Assembly: GCF_900169715.1 (NCBI RefSeq)
Contig: NZ_LT835161.1
Span: 434,001-498,000, forward strand
Direction of reading: 5' to 3'
Source of the DNA: Kocuria massiliensis
GTDB lineage: Bacteria; Actinomycetota; Actinomycetes; Actinomycetales; Micrococcaceae
DNA length: 64,000 bases
The notes under the pieces are model-generated. The model was not told the origin of the DNA and did no database searches. It worked only from the letters and a program-made list of their open reading frames with translations. Made by a program: the position numbers and the translations under genes. Below are positions 1 through 8,844 of this stretch, piece after piece (within the stretch, counting starts at the first letter, position 1; every line of letters begins with the position of its first letter).

Positions 1-371
1 CGCTCGGGAACGACCTTCCCGCACGCGATGTAGTCGGTCATGAATAGAGGCTTGGCTCCGACGACCACGATGTCGTCGACGACCATCCCCACCAGGTCAT
101 ACCCAATCGTGTCGTGGATATCCAGGGCCTGAGCAATGGCGACCTTGGTTCCGACGCCGTCGGTCGACGTGGCCAAGTACGGCTTCGTGTATTGGGCCAA
201 AGCGGACACGTCAAAGAGACCCGCAAACCCGCCGACACCGCCCACGACGCCTTGCCCATGTGTGGCTTTCACGGCGTCTTTCATGAGTTCGACGGCCCGG
301 TCGCCGGCGTCGACGTCGACACCTGCGCTCGCGTAGGTCAGTCCGGAAGTGGTCGGGTGGGTTTGAGCCAT
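1..371 (-). CDS. purM: Phosphoribosylformylglycinamidine cyclo-ligase, N-terminal part (cut by window edge)
   Basis: AIR synthetase catalyses the fifth step of de novo purine synthesis, closing the imidazole ring of FGAM with ATP in the cytosol. The first 123 residues are visible from an ATG; the rest lies outside the window. The N-terminus reads [20 protein letters not shown] and is followed by the family motifs GGFAGLFD near residue 48 and STDGVGTK near residue 69, then the [10 protein letters not shown] segment that carries the conserved acidic pair. The gene starts 43 bases after purF on the same strand, so the two are probably co-transcribed. The open frame in the opposite sense here is a shadow. 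Family identification is secure from the motifs. Confidence 0.95.
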   Translation of the reverse strand, partial: MAQTHPTTSGLTYASAGVDVDAGDRAVELMKDAVKATHGQGVVGGVGGFAGLFDVSALAQYTKPYLATSTDGVGTKVAIAQALDIHDTIGYDLVGMVVDDIVVVGAKPLFMTDYIACGKVVPE

Positions 372-414
372 CGCTGGTCCTTCAGGGTCGGTGATCGTGT
401 AACGGTCGAAGAGG

Positions 415-2070
415 TTATTGGTCGGTGTCGGTTCGGTCCTCGGGGAGAACCAGGGATTCGAGATCGGAATCCGGGCCCGGATCGCATGACGACCCACGAA
501 CCATCTGGCGTTCTGCGGTGCGGGTCATGCCGGACGTGGACGTGGACCCGTCCGTATTCGACGCTCCAGGCCGTCGGTCGACGGGCCGTTTGGCGGAACG
601 GGACGAACGGTGGGCGTCGAAGAGGTTTTTTCCGAGGCGGTCCGCGTCGGGCAACTCGATGGGGTAGCTACCGGTGAAACAGGCCGTGCACAGTTTCTCT
701 CGGGGTTGCTGCGTGGCGGCGATCATGCCGTCTTCGGAAATGTAGCCCAGGGAATCGGCGCCCATGGATGCGCCAATTTCCTCGACGGTCATCCCGTTGG
801 CAATGAGCTCGGCCCGCGACGCGAAGTCGATGCCATAGAAACAGGGCCATTTGACCGGGGGAGACGAGATACGAACGTGGACTTCGGCGGCACCCGCCTC
901 GCGAAGCATACGCACCAGGGCCCGCTGGGTGTTGCCGCGAACGATGGAATCGTCGACGACGACCAGTCGTTTACCTTCCACCACGGTGCGCAAGGGATTG
1001 AGCTTGAGTTTGATGCCCATCTGGCGCATCGTTTGGGTCGGCTGGATGAAGGTGCGGCCCACATAGGCGTTCTTGACCAGGCCATTTCCGTAGGGGATGC
1101 CGGATTCCTCCGCATAGCCGATGGCCGCGGGGACGCCAGATTCCGGTGTCGGCATGACGAGATCCGCCTCGACCCGATGCTCCCGGGCCAGCTGACGACC
1201 CATCTCGACGCGGGATTCGTAGACGGCACGTCCATTGATGACGGCATCCGGCCTGGAGAGATACACGTGCTCGAAGACGCAGCCGGCCGGTGTGGCCTCG
1301 GCGAATCGAGGGCTCCGGAGGCCGTCTTCGTCGATAGCGATGAATTCGCCGGGTTCGACGTCGCGGACGAATGTGGCACCGACGATATCGAGAGCGGCCG
1401 TCTCGGAGGCGACGACCCATCCTCGTTCCAACCGGCCCAGGACGAGCGGCCTGACTCCGTACGCATCCCGCGCCGCGTACAGGGTGGTTTCATCCATAAA
1501 CGTGAGGCAGAAAGCGCCCTTCAGCGTCGGAAGCAGCTCGATCGCGGCTTCCTCCAAGGAATCGTGGGGGTGCTCGGCCAGGAGCGAGGTCACCAGCGCG
1601 GTATCCGTGGTGTTGCCTTGGGCAACCTCGCCCGCCGACGGGAAACCCGACTTGTCGATCAGCCGGTCGTAGAGATCCGCCGAGTTCGTCAGGTTGCCAT
1701 TGTGAGCCAACGAGACGGTGCCATGCGGCGTCGATCCGAGCGTCGGCTGCGCATTGGCCCACGTGGTTGCGCCCGTGGTGGCGTATCGGCAATGGCCAAT
1801 AGCCATATGCCCGCGAAGGGTTCCGAGGATGGTTTCGTCGAAGACTTGGGAAACCAACCCTAGATCTTTATATACGGAGATCCGTTCGCCGTTGCTCGTG
1901 GCGATGCCGGCCGATTCTTGCCCTCGGTGCTGCAACGCATAGAGGCCGAAATAGGAGAGGGTTGCGACATCTTCTCCGGGGGCCCAAACGCCGAACACCC
2001 CGCACTCATCCTGGGGAGCCTTCTCGCCGGGGTGGATATCATGCGACAGTTTTCCGTCGGGTCGAATCAC
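415..2070 (-). CDS. purF: Amidophosphoribosyltransferase
   Basis: PurF commits PRPP to purine synthesis by transferring ammonia from glutamine. The 551-residue protein has a short leader ending at Cys23 (DECGVFGVW), the N-terminal nucleophile exposed after propeptide removal, followed by the class II glutamine amidotransferase domain ([19 protein letters not shown]). The C-terminal half is a type I phosphoribosyltransferase with the PRPP loop [12 protein letters not shown]. The last 60 or so residues after the FTGSYP segment are low-complexity and probably disordered. The start is GTG with an AGGAAG ribosome site upstream. purM follows after 43 bases. The alternative frames across this gene are shadows. 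Confidence 0.97.
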   Translation of the reverse strand: MIRPDGKLSHDIHPGEKAPQDECGVFGVWAPGEDVATLSYFGLYALQHRGQESAGIATSNGERISVYKDLGLVSQVFDETILGTLRGHMAIGHCRYATTGATTWANAQPTLGSTPHGTVSLAHNGNLTNSADLYDRLIDKSGFPSAGEVAQGNTTDTALVTSLLAEHPHDSLEEAAIELLPTLKGAFCLTFMDETTLYAARDAYGVRPLVLGRLERGWVVASETAALDIVGATFVRDVEPGEFIAIDEDGLRSPRFAEATPAGCVFEHVYLSRPDAVINGRAVYESRVEMGRQLAREHRVEADLVMPTPESGVPAAIGYAEESGIPYGNGLVKNAYVGRTFIQPTQTMRQMGIKLKLNPLRTVVEGKRLVVVDDSIVRGNTQRALVRMLREAGAAEVHVRISSPPVKWPCFYGIDFASRAELIANGMTVEEIGASMGADSLGYISEDGMIAATQQPREKLCTACFTGSYPIELPDADRLGKNLFDAHRSSRSAKRPVDRRPGASNTDGSTSTSGMTRTAERQMVRGSSCDPGPDSDLESLVLPEDRTDTDQ

Positions 2071-2172
2071 GAGGAGCTTCTTCCTGAAATGGGCCGTGTG
2101 ATCGTGTGATGGTGTTGCGGATACCGCGAACAGGGTTCAGTGTATCCGGGCCGGAGGGTTCGGACCGAGGAG

Positions 2173-2529
2173 TTACTCCCGGCCATCATCATCCAGGCGT
2201 ACGGCACGGAATCGTTGAGCCTTCTTGCGGGAACGACGGTCCGCGATGAGTCCGATAACGGCACCCAGCACCGCACCCGCGGTTCCGAAAATCACGGCCA
2301 TCATGCCGAAGATGGCTCCGGCCGTGTACATCTGATCCGGCGGCCCCAATACTGTGGAAACGGCCGCGACGATCAGGCCAAGAATCAAGCCTGTGACAAG
2401 AAATGCGATGACCGACGGCGCCCGCCGGACGAGGATCTCGCGCTCTTCTGGGCCGCGGGAGGGCGCATTGTCCCTGGAACTGTCACGGGACGCACTGGAA
2501 CCGGTGGGTGCGGAGGGTGATTCGGTCAT
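2173..2529 (-). CDS. Small two-helix membrane protein, function unknown
   Basis: The 118-residue product has a polar N-terminal 35 residues, then two hydrophobic segments at about residues 38-60 (APSVIAFLVTGLILGLIVAA) and 68-93 (glycine- and alanine-rich, GAIFGMMAVIFGTAGAVLGA), and a basic C-terminus (RRSRKKAQRFR). It is probably an inner-membrane protein with both ends in the cytosol. Its ATG overlaps the stop of the sterol-carrier-like gene by four bases (ATGA), which indicates translational coupling. Similar small proteins sit next to purF in related actinobacteria, but I know of no assigned function and do not assign one. Confidence 0.8.
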   Translation of the reverse strand: MTESPSAPTGSSASRDSSRDNAPSRGPEEREILVRRAPSVIAFLVTGLILGLIVAAVSTVLGPPDQMYTAGAIFGMMAVIFGTAGAVLGAVIGLIADRRSRKKAQRFRAVRLDDDGRE

Positions 2530-2936
2530 TGATTCAGGGTACCTTTTTCCGCGTCACGCTTCATCGAGACGCGGGTCGCAAAAAGGGGGAGTAACGCCGA
2601 GATATCGCTTCGGTTCCCGGACGCGTCAATGGAACCTTGGGTTCGAGCCTCCGTCCAGGTCAGGCGGCCCGTCACGAGTCCGAGCCAGGTGGCGGCGGAG
2701 GTCTCGACGACGCTGGGCGGGGTCCCTCGCGTGTGACGCGGCCCTTCAATCGCTTGGGTGACTCCATAAGGGGGAACGCGTACCTCCACCGAATTACCCG
2801 GTGCCCGATGCGCCAGTTCCTCGAGGGAGTAGCGCACGGCGGTGGCACGGGTCTTCCGGTCGGTGGCCTCTGGATCCTTCTCCCAAGAGCGGATCGCGGC
2901 GAGGCCTACGTCGTCGGAAATTTTGCGGCGGGCCAT
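2526..2936 (-). CDS. Sterol carrier family protein (SCP-like fold)
   Basis: The 136-residue protein starts MARRKISDDVGLAAIRSWEK. It is of the actinobacterial 'sterol carrier family' type, with a conserved NSVEVRVPPYGVTQAIEG segment near residue 50 and a C-terminal WLGLVTGRLTWTEARTQGSI element typical of the SCP-like domain that ends many mycothiol-dependent maleylpyruvate isomerase relatives. No DinB-type metal-binding helices are present, so it is the SCP module alone. The ATG at 2936 is chosen over an upstream in-frame start because that one would overlap the asparaginase gene heavily. It lies four bases after that gene and its stop overlaps the next start. The ligand is unknown. Confidence 0.8.
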   Translation of the reverse strand: MARRKISDDVGLAAIRSWEKDPEATDRKTRATAVRYSLEELAHRAPGNSVEVRVPPYGVTQAIEGPRHTRGTPPSVVETSAATWLGLVTGRLTWTEARTQGSIDASGNRSDISALLPLFATRVSMKRDAEKGTLNQ

Positions 2937-2940
2937 GGAG

Positions 2941-3987
2941 CTACTCGAGGCCTTCCGAAGCGTCCGCAACGCCAGGATCGTCTTCCACGGTGGCTTCTGG
3001 GTTGAAGGCACCGCCGAGCCGGATCTCGCCCACCCTCACGTCCGCGCCGTTGATGGGCGGAGTCGTACGTGAGATCAAATCCTTCGCGATCTGCGGATCC
3101 ACATAACCTTCCTGAGCCAACAGGGAGAGCGCGACCATCGTGACCGCCCGGGGAGAACCATCTAAGGCCTTGACCGCGACGCCGGCTCCCTCGCGAGTAC
3201 CGATCGCGAGGATGCCTTCGGCACCGAACTTCGCGACAACGTCCAGTTCCTCCATCACGAGTGTGTTGGGGCGGCCGTGGTTTTGAACCATTTCGGGATA
3301 GTCGTTCATGGCGGTGGCCATGGTTGCCGTCCTCGCATCGGCCGAAATGTTGCGGATGCCCGCACCCAACGTGGAGTAGGCCTTGGCGAGTCCGTTGAGG
3401 CTCATCGTGGGGACGGGGGCCCCGCAACCGTCCACGCCGACGTGTTGGACGCGCTCACCCGTGGCCTCTTCCACGATCTCCAGGACCAGGCGCTGGAGCG
3501 GGTGGTCCGGCTCCAGATAGGTCTCGGTATCCCAATCGTTGTGGGCGCAGGCCCAGAGAAACGCGGCGTGTTTTCCAGAGCAGTTGAAGGCAATGCGCTG
3601 ACGACCCTTCTCGTGCGAGACGAGATACGCGCGCGCTGCGTCGTCCTTGGGATAGGCCGCTGGGCACTGCAGATTCTCCGGGGTGAGGCCGGCAGCCTGA
3701 AGCATGCCCGCAACGACCTTCATGTGCTCGAAGGACCCTTCGTGCGAACCGGCGGCAATCGCTACTTGAGCACCTCGCAAAGGGGCGCCAGCCTTGAGCG
3801 ACGCAATCGCCTGGAAGGGTTTCAGAGCGGATCGCGGGTAGATGGCGGCGGCCGAATCCCCCAGCGAGCGCACCAGCTCACCCTCGGGAGACACGACGGC
3901 GGCCGCACCAAGATGGCGTGATTCGACGAATCCGCTCCGTTCGACGACGGCCAGCTCGGCCGCCCTGTCTGCGCTGAAAGTCTCCAT
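2941..3987 (-). CDS. L-asparaginase II family (Rhizobium etli type) amidohydrolase
   Basis: The 348-residue protein belongs to the asparaginase_II family, which is unrelated to the E. coli AnsA/AnsB fold and resembles the serine beta-lactamase/glutaminase fold. Diagnostic parts are the YPRSALKPFQ motif near residue 50 (nucleophile SxxK), AAGSHEGS near residue 80, CSGKHAAFLWACAHN near residue 135, and GVDGCGAPVPTMSLN near residue 185. It should release ammonia from L-asparagine in the cytosol. An ATG with GGAAG nine bases upstream is preferred; a GTG two codons earlier is possible. It heads a minus-strand string running through the SCP protein and small membrane protein towards purF, which may link amide nitrogen release to purine synthesis, but that is inference. 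Confidence 0.88.
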   Translation of the reverse strand: METFSADRAAELAVVERSGFVESRHLGAAAVVSPEGELVRSLGDSAAAIYPRSALKPFQAIASLKAGAPLRGAQVAIAAGSHEGSFEHMKVVAGMLQAAGLTPENLQCPAAYPKDDAARAYLVSHEKGRQRIAFNCSGKHAAFLWACAHNDWDTETYLEPDHPLQRLVLEIVEEATGERVQHVGVDGCGAPVPTMSLNGLAKAYSTLGAGIRNISADARTATMATAMNDYPEMVQNHGRPNTLVMEELDVVAKFGAEGILAIGTREGAGVAVKALDGSPRAVTMVALSLLAQEGYVDPQIAKDLISRTTPPINGADVRVGEIRLGGAFNPEATVEDDPGVADASEGLE

Positions 3988-4127
3988 GGGCACATTCTTC
4001 CACGTCGAGGCCCTGTGGCCACCGCGTCACGGGACGTCGTAGTTGAGTGGTTGGCAAAGCACATTCCGCTTTACAGCATGGTGTGCTTCACAAGGAGGTA
4101 ATAACTTAGGAGGGGAGGAGCGGGCCG

Positions 4128-4169
4128 ATGGCTCGAGATCGTGACCTTTTCGTTATTGTTGCTCTATGA
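4128..4169 (+). CDS. Possible 13-codon leader peptide coupled to purD
   Basis: A very strong purine-rich ribosome site (AGGAGGGGAGGAG, 4108-4120) lies seven bases before an ATG that opens a 13-codon frame, MARDRDLFVIVAL. Its TGA overlaps the purD ATG (CTATGA). purD has no ribosome site of its own, so ribosomes ending this frame could restart on purD. A rival reading is that TATTGT at 4154-4159 is a -10 box and purD is leaderless, in which case this peptide lies upstream of the transcript start. Both can be true from two promoters. No similarity to a known attenuator peptide is recognised. Confidence 0.35.
   Translation: MARDRDLFVIVAL
4154..4159 (+). promoter_or_regulatory. Candidate -10 box for a leaderless purD transcript
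   Basis: TATTGT fits the actinobacterial TANNNT -10 pattern and ends six bases before the purD ATG. This would place the transcript start on the A of the start codon. No clear -35 is visible. The same spacing recurs at several other genes in the window. Confidence 0.4.
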
Positions 4170-5458
4170 AGGTTTTGGTCCTTGGCCCCGGTGGGCGAGA
4201 GCACGCGATCATCACTGCGCTTCTGCGCGATCCCGCCGTGACGGAGGTGCACTCGGCGCCGGGTAACGCGGGCATCTCTGTCATCGTCCCCACGCACTCG
4301 ATCGACGCGAACAGTCCCGAAGAAGCGACGGCGCTCGCCGAGAGGCTCGAGGCAGATCTCGTGGTCATTGGACCCGAGGCACCGTTGGTGGCCGGCGTGG
4401 CCGATGCCCTGCGAGAAGCGGGCTTCCCGGTATTTGGCCCGGACGCGGCCGCAGCCCAGCTGGAGGGGTCCAAGGCATTCGCCAAGGAGATCATGGCCGA
4501 GGCCGATGTCCCCACCGCGATGTCGCGTGTGGCGCACGATGCCGCGACGGTCGAGGAAGCCCTGGACGCCTTTGGCGCCCCTTACGTCGTCAAGGACGAC
4601 GGCCTGGCCGCGGGCAAAGGCGTGGTGGTTACGGAACGTCGGGATGAGGCCCTTGAACACGCCATGGCCTGCATCTCCGCCGGGTCCAGCGTGGTCATCG
4701 AGGAGTACCTGGACGGCCCCGAGGTCTCGCTCTTCGTGATCTGCGACGGACAGCGCACGGTTCCTTTGAGCCCGGCGCAAGACTTCAAGCGCATCTTCGA
4801 CCGCGATGAAGGGCCGAATACCGGCGGAATGGGTGCCTACACTCCCTTACCGTGGCTGCCGGAGAATTTTACCGACGAGGTCATTCGCCGCGTGGCGCAA
4901 CCCACCGTGGACGTCATGGCGCAGCGAGGCACGCCATTCGTTGGCGTGCTGTATTGCGGGCTCGCGGTGACCCGCCGTGGACTTCGGGTGATTGAATTCA
5001 ACGCCCGTTTCGGTGATCCCGAGACCCAGGCGGTCCTGGCTCGTCTCAAGACGCCGTTGGGCCAGTTGCTGCTCGCGGCCGCCAACGGGGACCTCGGCGA
5101 GCGCGAGGCTCTGCAATGGGACCTCCGCACCGCCGTCGACGTGGTCATGGCTGCGGAACACTATCCCGATGCGCCGCGTAAAGGTGACGCGATCCACGGC
5201 CTCGACGACGCAGAGGCTCTCGACGATGTCTCTGTGCTTCACGCGGGAACCCGTATCGATACGGACGCCTCCGGGAACCCATCCATCGTGACTCATGGCG
5301 GTCGCGTCTTGGCGGTCGTTGCTCTCGGCGACGATCTTTCCGAGGCCCGGTCCAAGGCATACGCCGGGGTCCACAAAATTACGTGGGAAGGCGCCCAATA
5401 TCGCACTGATATTGCGGAATTGGCCGCCGCAGGCGACGTCGTCGTCCCCACCACCTAA
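4166..5458 (+). CDS. purD: Phosphoribosylamine--glycine ligase (GAR synthetase)
   Basis: PurD joins phosphoribosylamine and glycine with ATP, the second purine step. The 430-residue length is normal. The N-terminus MKVLVLGPGGREHAI is the hallmark, followed by SAPGNAGIS, the ATP-grasp core (GSKAFAKEIM near residue 105, VVKDDGLAAGKGV near residue 145, DFKRIFDRDEGPNTGGMGAY near residue 210) and the C-terminal RVIEFNARFGDPETQ metal-binding segment. purC follows on the same strand after a 68-base gap, so both likely share a transcript. The start lacks a conventional ribosome site; see the overlapping 13-codon frame and -10 candidate. Confidence 0.97.
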   Translation: MKVLVLGPGGREHAIITALLRDPAVTEVHSAPGNAGISVIVPTHSIDANSPEEATALAERLEADLVVIGPEAPLVAGVADALREAGFPVFGPDAAAAQLEGSKAFAKEIMAEADVPTAMSRVAHDAATVEEALDAFGAPYVVKDDGLAAGKGVVVTERRDEALEHAMACISAGSSVVIEEYLDGPEVSLFVICDGQRTVPLSPAQDFKRIFDRDEGPNTGGMGAYTPLPWLPENFTDEVIRRVAQPTVDVMAQRGTPFVGVLYCGLAVTRRGLRVIEFNARFGDPETQAVLARLKTPLGQLLLAAANGDLGEREALQWDLRTAVDVVMAAEHYPDAPRKGDAIHGLDDAEALDDVSVLHAGTRIDTDASGNPSIVTHGGRVLAVVALGDDLSEARSKAYAGVHKITWEGAQYRTDIAELAAAGDVVVPTT

Positions 5459-5526
5459 AGCTCATCACGCATCGGGCCACGCGCGTGCGGCGCGGGCCGC
5501 ACACCACGCACACAGGAGTACAGCGC

Positions 5527-6450
5527 ATGTCCGAAGAACCCACCGAAATTCCCGGCTGGAAGCATATTTATTCCGGTAAGGTCCGAGACCTCTACGTTCC
5601 CGCCAAGGGGAACGACGTCGTCGGATGTTCCTTCGCGGATAATGCCGAGGCTCGGGCCGGTTCCGTCATGGTGGTGGCAACCGACCGGATTAGCGCCTTC
5701 GACCACATCCTGCCCACGCCGATTCCCGACAAGGGAAAGATCCTGACCCAGCTGAGCCTGTGGTGGTTCGACCAGTTGAAGCAGGTGCCCAATCACGTCC
5801 TGTCGACCTCGGTTCCCGAAGAGGTCTCCGGACGGGCCATGATCTGTAAGTCCCTGTCGATGTTTCCCGTTGAATGCATCGCGAGGGGGTATCTGACGGG
5901 GACCGGGCTCAAGGAATATCAAACCTCGGGGACGGTCTGTGGCGTGCCGTTGCCAGGCGGGTTGGTGGACGGCTCGCGCTTGGAGGAGCCCATCTTTACC
6001 CCGACGGGCAAGGCCGAGGTTGGGGAGCACGATGAAGCGATCACCTATGAGGAAGTCTCTGATGCCGTGGGCGCATCGATGGCGGAGCGGGTTCGCGAAC
6101 TGACATTATACATCTATTCCACCGCGGAGAAGATCGCCCGAGAACGAGGCATCATTTTGGCGGACACCAAGGTGGAATTCGGCCTCGACTCCTATTTCGG
6201 CGAGGTGACCTTGGGCGATGAGGTGCTCACCCCGGATTCCTCACGATTCTGGGATCGCGATCAGTGGGAACCCGGCCGCCCTCAATCGAGCTTTGACAAG
6301 CAATTCGTGCGTGACTGGTTGACGTCGGACGCTTCCGGCTGGGACGGCAAGACGACTCCGCCGGAGCTTCCGCAGGAGGTCGTCGAGAAGACGAGGGCAC
6401 GGTACGTGGAAGCTTACGAGAAGCTCACCGGGCTGGAATTCTCCGCGTAG
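5527..6450 (+). CDS. purC: Phosphoribosylaminoimidazole-succinocarboxamide synthase (SAICAR synthetase)
   Basis: PurC condenses CAIR with aspartate using ATP. The 307-residue product is of the longer yeast/actinobacterial type rather than the roughly 240-residue Bacillus type. Diagnostic motifs are YSGKVRDLY near residue 17, ATDRISAFDHILPTPIPDKG near residue 52, VECIARGYLTGTG near residue 116, IILADTKVEFG near residue 210, and DEVLTPDSSRFW near residue 232. The ATG at 5527 is chosen because AGGAG lies eight bases upstream; an earlier in-frame start adds 14 residues not typical of the family. Its last 37 bases overlap the 3' end of the convergent GntR gene. Confidence 0.96.
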   Translation: MSEEPTEIPGWKHIYSGKVRDLYVPAKGNDVVGCSFADNAEARAGSVMVVATDRISAFDHILPTPIPDKGKILTQLSLWWFDQLKQVPNHVLSTSVPEEVSGRAMICKSLSMFPVECIARGYLTGTGLKEYQTSGTVCGVPLPGGLVDGSRLEEPIFTPTGKAEVGEHDEAITYEEVSDAVGASMAERVRELTLYIYSTAEKIARERGIILADTKVEFGLDSYFGEVTLGDEVLTPDSSRFWDRDQWEPGRPQSSFDKQFVRDWLTSDASGWDGKTTPPELPQEVVEKTRARYVEAYEKLTGLEFSA

Positions 6451-7151
6451 GCCACCCCAAAGAACCATCGGATGTGTGCGCTGACTCGCTCGGCGGCCAG
6501 CTCCGCGTCACGATCTTTGACCGCCGCGAGTATTCCGCGGTGTTGTTCTTGCAAGTGACGTTTGACCTCGGGCCAATCGGTAATCCTCGGCACGCCTTCT
6601 TGGACGTATCCGACCGTGGCCTGGCGGAGGGAATCGAGGATCGTGGTCACCACCACGTTCCCGCCGAGACTGGAGATCAGCAAGTGGAATTGGGCGTCGA
6701 GCTCGTGGAAGCGGGCGTCCGGTAGGTTCGGGTCGTCCAGCTCATCGAGGCAACGCGCGGCACGGGTCATGGTGACCTTGTCGGACGTTCCTTGCCAGAG
6801 ATTCGCGGCGTCGGATGCGGCTCGCGATTCGAGTTGCTCGCGCGTGGCAACGACGTCGCTCACCGGCAGAAACTTCGACGCCAAATGCATGCGCAGGCCC
6901 CAGCCCAGGGCGGCCGATGGCTCGGATACCACGGCCGCACCCGCGCTGGGGCCGGAACCTACGCCGGATCGAACCAGACCCATCGCCTCGAGAACCCGGA
7001 TGGCCTCGCGGACTGATGCCCGCGAGATCCCGAAGCTCTCTGCCAGCGCGCGTTCCGACGGCAATCGATCGCCGACGGTAAGCTCGCCGCTGCGCAATTT
7101 GCGTTCGAGGGACTGGACGATGATGCTGTAGGCCTTATTTTCCACATGCAT
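6414..7151 (-). CDS. lldR: GntR/FadR-family regulator, probable lactate-responsive LldR
   Basis: The 245-residue protein has an N-terminal GntR winged helix-turn-helix (GDRLPSERALAESFGISRAS, residues 27-46) and a C-terminal FCD ligand-binding domain (RFHELDAQFHLLISSLGGNV near residue 147). It follows the lactate permease by 28 bases on the same strand and faces lldEFG across an intergenic region that holds a TGGTC-A-GACCA site, the half-site pattern reported for LldR of Corynebacterium glutamicum. Repression released by L-lactate is therefore likely. A GTG at 7145 preceded by TAGGCT six bases upstream is an alternative leaderless start. The symbol rests on context as well as family. Confidence 0.85.
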   Translation of the reverse strand: MHVENKAYSIIVQSLERKLRSGELTVGDRLPSERALAESFGISRASVREAIRVLEAMGLVRSGVGSGPSAGAAVVSEPSAALGWGLRMHLASKFLPVSDVVATREQLESRAASDAANLWQGTSDKVTMTRAARCLDELDDPNLPDARFHELDAQFHLLISSLGGNVVVTTILDSLRQATVGYVQEGVPRITDWPEVKRHLQEQHRGILAAVKDRDAELAAERVSAHIRWFFGVAYAENSSPVSFS

Positions 7152-7179
7152 AGCCTAGACGTAAGATTCCCGGCTCTGA

Positions 7180-8844
7180 CTAGGGCAGCATCCATGCGAG
7201 CACGTTGGACTGCAAGAAGACCAACAGGCAGATGATCAAGAGCATCGCGATGGACCAGGGAACAACCTTCTTGAAGATGTCCGATTCCCGACCTTCCATA
7301 CCGACCGAGGTCGCGGCAATGGCGAGGGACTGCGGAGAAACCATCTTGCCCACGACGCCGCCGCTCGAGTTGGCGGCGAGCATCAGGTTGGGATCCAATC
7401 CGGCATTTTGGGCCGCGGTGTGCTGGAGGTTCGAGAACAGAGCGTTCGCGGAGGTGTCCGATCCCGTCACTGCCGTGCCCAACCAGCCGAGGGTCGGGGA
7501 GAGGAACGCGAAAATTCCACCGAGGGAGGCGAGGAACGTACCGATCGCGACCGTCTGCCCCGAGAAATTCATGACGTAGGCCAACGCGAGAACCGACACG
7601 ATGGTCAGTGCGGACCACCGCATGCGATAGAAGCACGTCCACAGCTGGGCGATGGCGTGCCCGATGCCCAGGCGGTAGCGGCCTTTTTCGTTGAAAACGG
7701 CGTACACCACGGTGACGATGAGGCCCGCGATCAACAACATGGTTCCAGGGTTAGACAGCCACTGGAACTTGTAAACGGCTCCGGAAATCGGCTTGCCGCT
7801 GGCGTTGACGATGTGCTCCGAAATGATGGGCCAGGGAATCTTGACATCCGTCTTGGCCAGCAATTCCGGCAAATTCACACCGGCCTTCCACAACTTGCCC
7901 ATCGCGAAGACGGCAACGACGACGACGTAGGGAACCAGTGCCATCCAGACTCGGCCGGGCTTCAACTGTTCCGCCTGAGGGGGCGCCGCGATGTCGTTGC
8001 GCGTGCGGAAGTCCTCCGCTCCTCGGGGCTTCCAAACCTTGAGGAAGAGCACGGCCACACCCATGGAAACGAGGCACGCGACGATGTCAGTGAGTTCGTA
8101 GGAGAAGTACGTGGAGGACCACCACTGGGCAATACCGAAGGACAGACCGATGACGATGGCGGCCGGCCAAGCGTCCTTAACGCCCCGGAAGCCATCGAGG
8201 AGCCACAGCAGGATCAGCGGAACAATCACGGCGACGAACGGTGCCTGGTGGCCCACGATGGCTCCGATCAGCGCCGGGTCCTCATTCGTCAGGGTTCCCG
8301 CAGTCGTGATCGGGATAGCCAGTGCGCCGAAGGCGACGGGAGCGGTGTTGGCCACCAAAACCACGACGGCGGTGCGCAACGGGGCAACCCCGAGGGCGAG
8401 GATCATCGTGGCCGTGATGGCCACGGGAGCGCCGAATCCGGCAAGGGCTTCCAGGAGGCCGCCGAAGCAGAAGGCGATGAGGATGGCCTGGACGCGCAGA
8501 TCACCGCCGCCGATGCGGTCGAAGATCAAGCGCAGGTCTTCGAATCGCCCGGACTCCACGGTGACTTGGTAGAACCACAGGGCCGTGACGATGATCCACA
8601 CGATGGGGAAGGCGCCGTAGGCCAGACCTTGGGTTCCAGAGAGCAGAGCCAAACCAAGAGGCATATGGAAGCCGATCCAGGCAACCAATAGAGAAACCAG
8701 AAGTGCCGTCAGCGCTGAGACGTGCGCTCGGGCTTTGACGCCCAGAAGCATGATGAAAAAGGTCAACAGCGGCAGTGCTGCGACGAGGGCCGTGAGGCCG
8801 ACCGAGCCTGCGACGGCCGTGGTGGTGGCTGTGAACGAGTCCAC
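7180..8844 (-). CDS. lldP: L-lactate permease (LctP family)
   Basis: The 554-residue polytopic membrane protein belongs to the lactate permease family, which imports L-lactate (and often D-lactate or glycolate) with protons. At least twelve hydrophobic segments are visible. Family stretches include FGGLLEALAGFGAPVAIT near residue 130, the ANTAPVAFGALAIPITTAGT motif near residue 165, and near the C-terminus GTAVTGSDTSANALFSNLQ followed by ANSSGGVVGKMVSPQSLAI. The GTG at 8844 has AGGAG five bases upstream; an ATG six codons earlier has none. It lies directly before the LldR-like gene and is divergent from lldEFG. Confidence 0.93.
   Translation of the reverse strand: MDSFTATTTAVAGSVGLTALVAALPLLTFFIMLLGVKARAHVSALTALLVSLLVAWIGFHMPLGLALLSGTQGLAYGAFPIVWIIVTALWFYQVTVESGRFEDLRLIFDRIGGGDLRVQAILIAFCFGGLLEALAGFGAPVAITATMILALGVAPLRTAVVVLVANTAPVAFGALAIPITTAGTLTNEDPALIGAIVGHQAPFVAVIVPLILLWLLDGFRGVKDAWPAAIVIGLSFGIAQWWSSTYFSYELTDIVACLVSMGVAVLFLKVWKPRGAEDFRTRNDIAAPPQAEQLKPGRVWMALVPYVVVVAVFAMGKLWKAGVNLPELLAKTDVKIPWPIISEHIVNASGKPISGAVYKFQWLSNPGTMLLIAGLIVTVVYAVFNEKGRYRLGIGHAIAQLWTCFYRMRWSALTIVSVLALAYVMNFSGQTVAIGTFLASLGGIFAFLSPTLGWLGTAVTGSDTSANALFSNLQHTAAQNAGLDPNLMLAANSSGGVVGKMVSPQSLAIAATSVGMEGRESDIFKKVVPWSIAMLLIICLLVFLQSNVLAWMLP

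Noticed and set aside
610-1863. Long open frame on the plus strand opposite purF
   Set aside because: It lies entirely antisense to purF, has no family motif and its codon use is that of a GC-rich shadow frame.
4057-4088. AAGCACA/TGTGCTT inverted repeat before purD as a riboswitch
   Set aside because: Only seven base pairs with an 18-base loop and no conserved riboswitch core; purine riboswitch elements are absent.
7408-8691. Long open frame opposite the lactate permease
   Set aside because: It is charged, low in hydrophobic residues and without domains, as expected for the antisense of a membrane protein.
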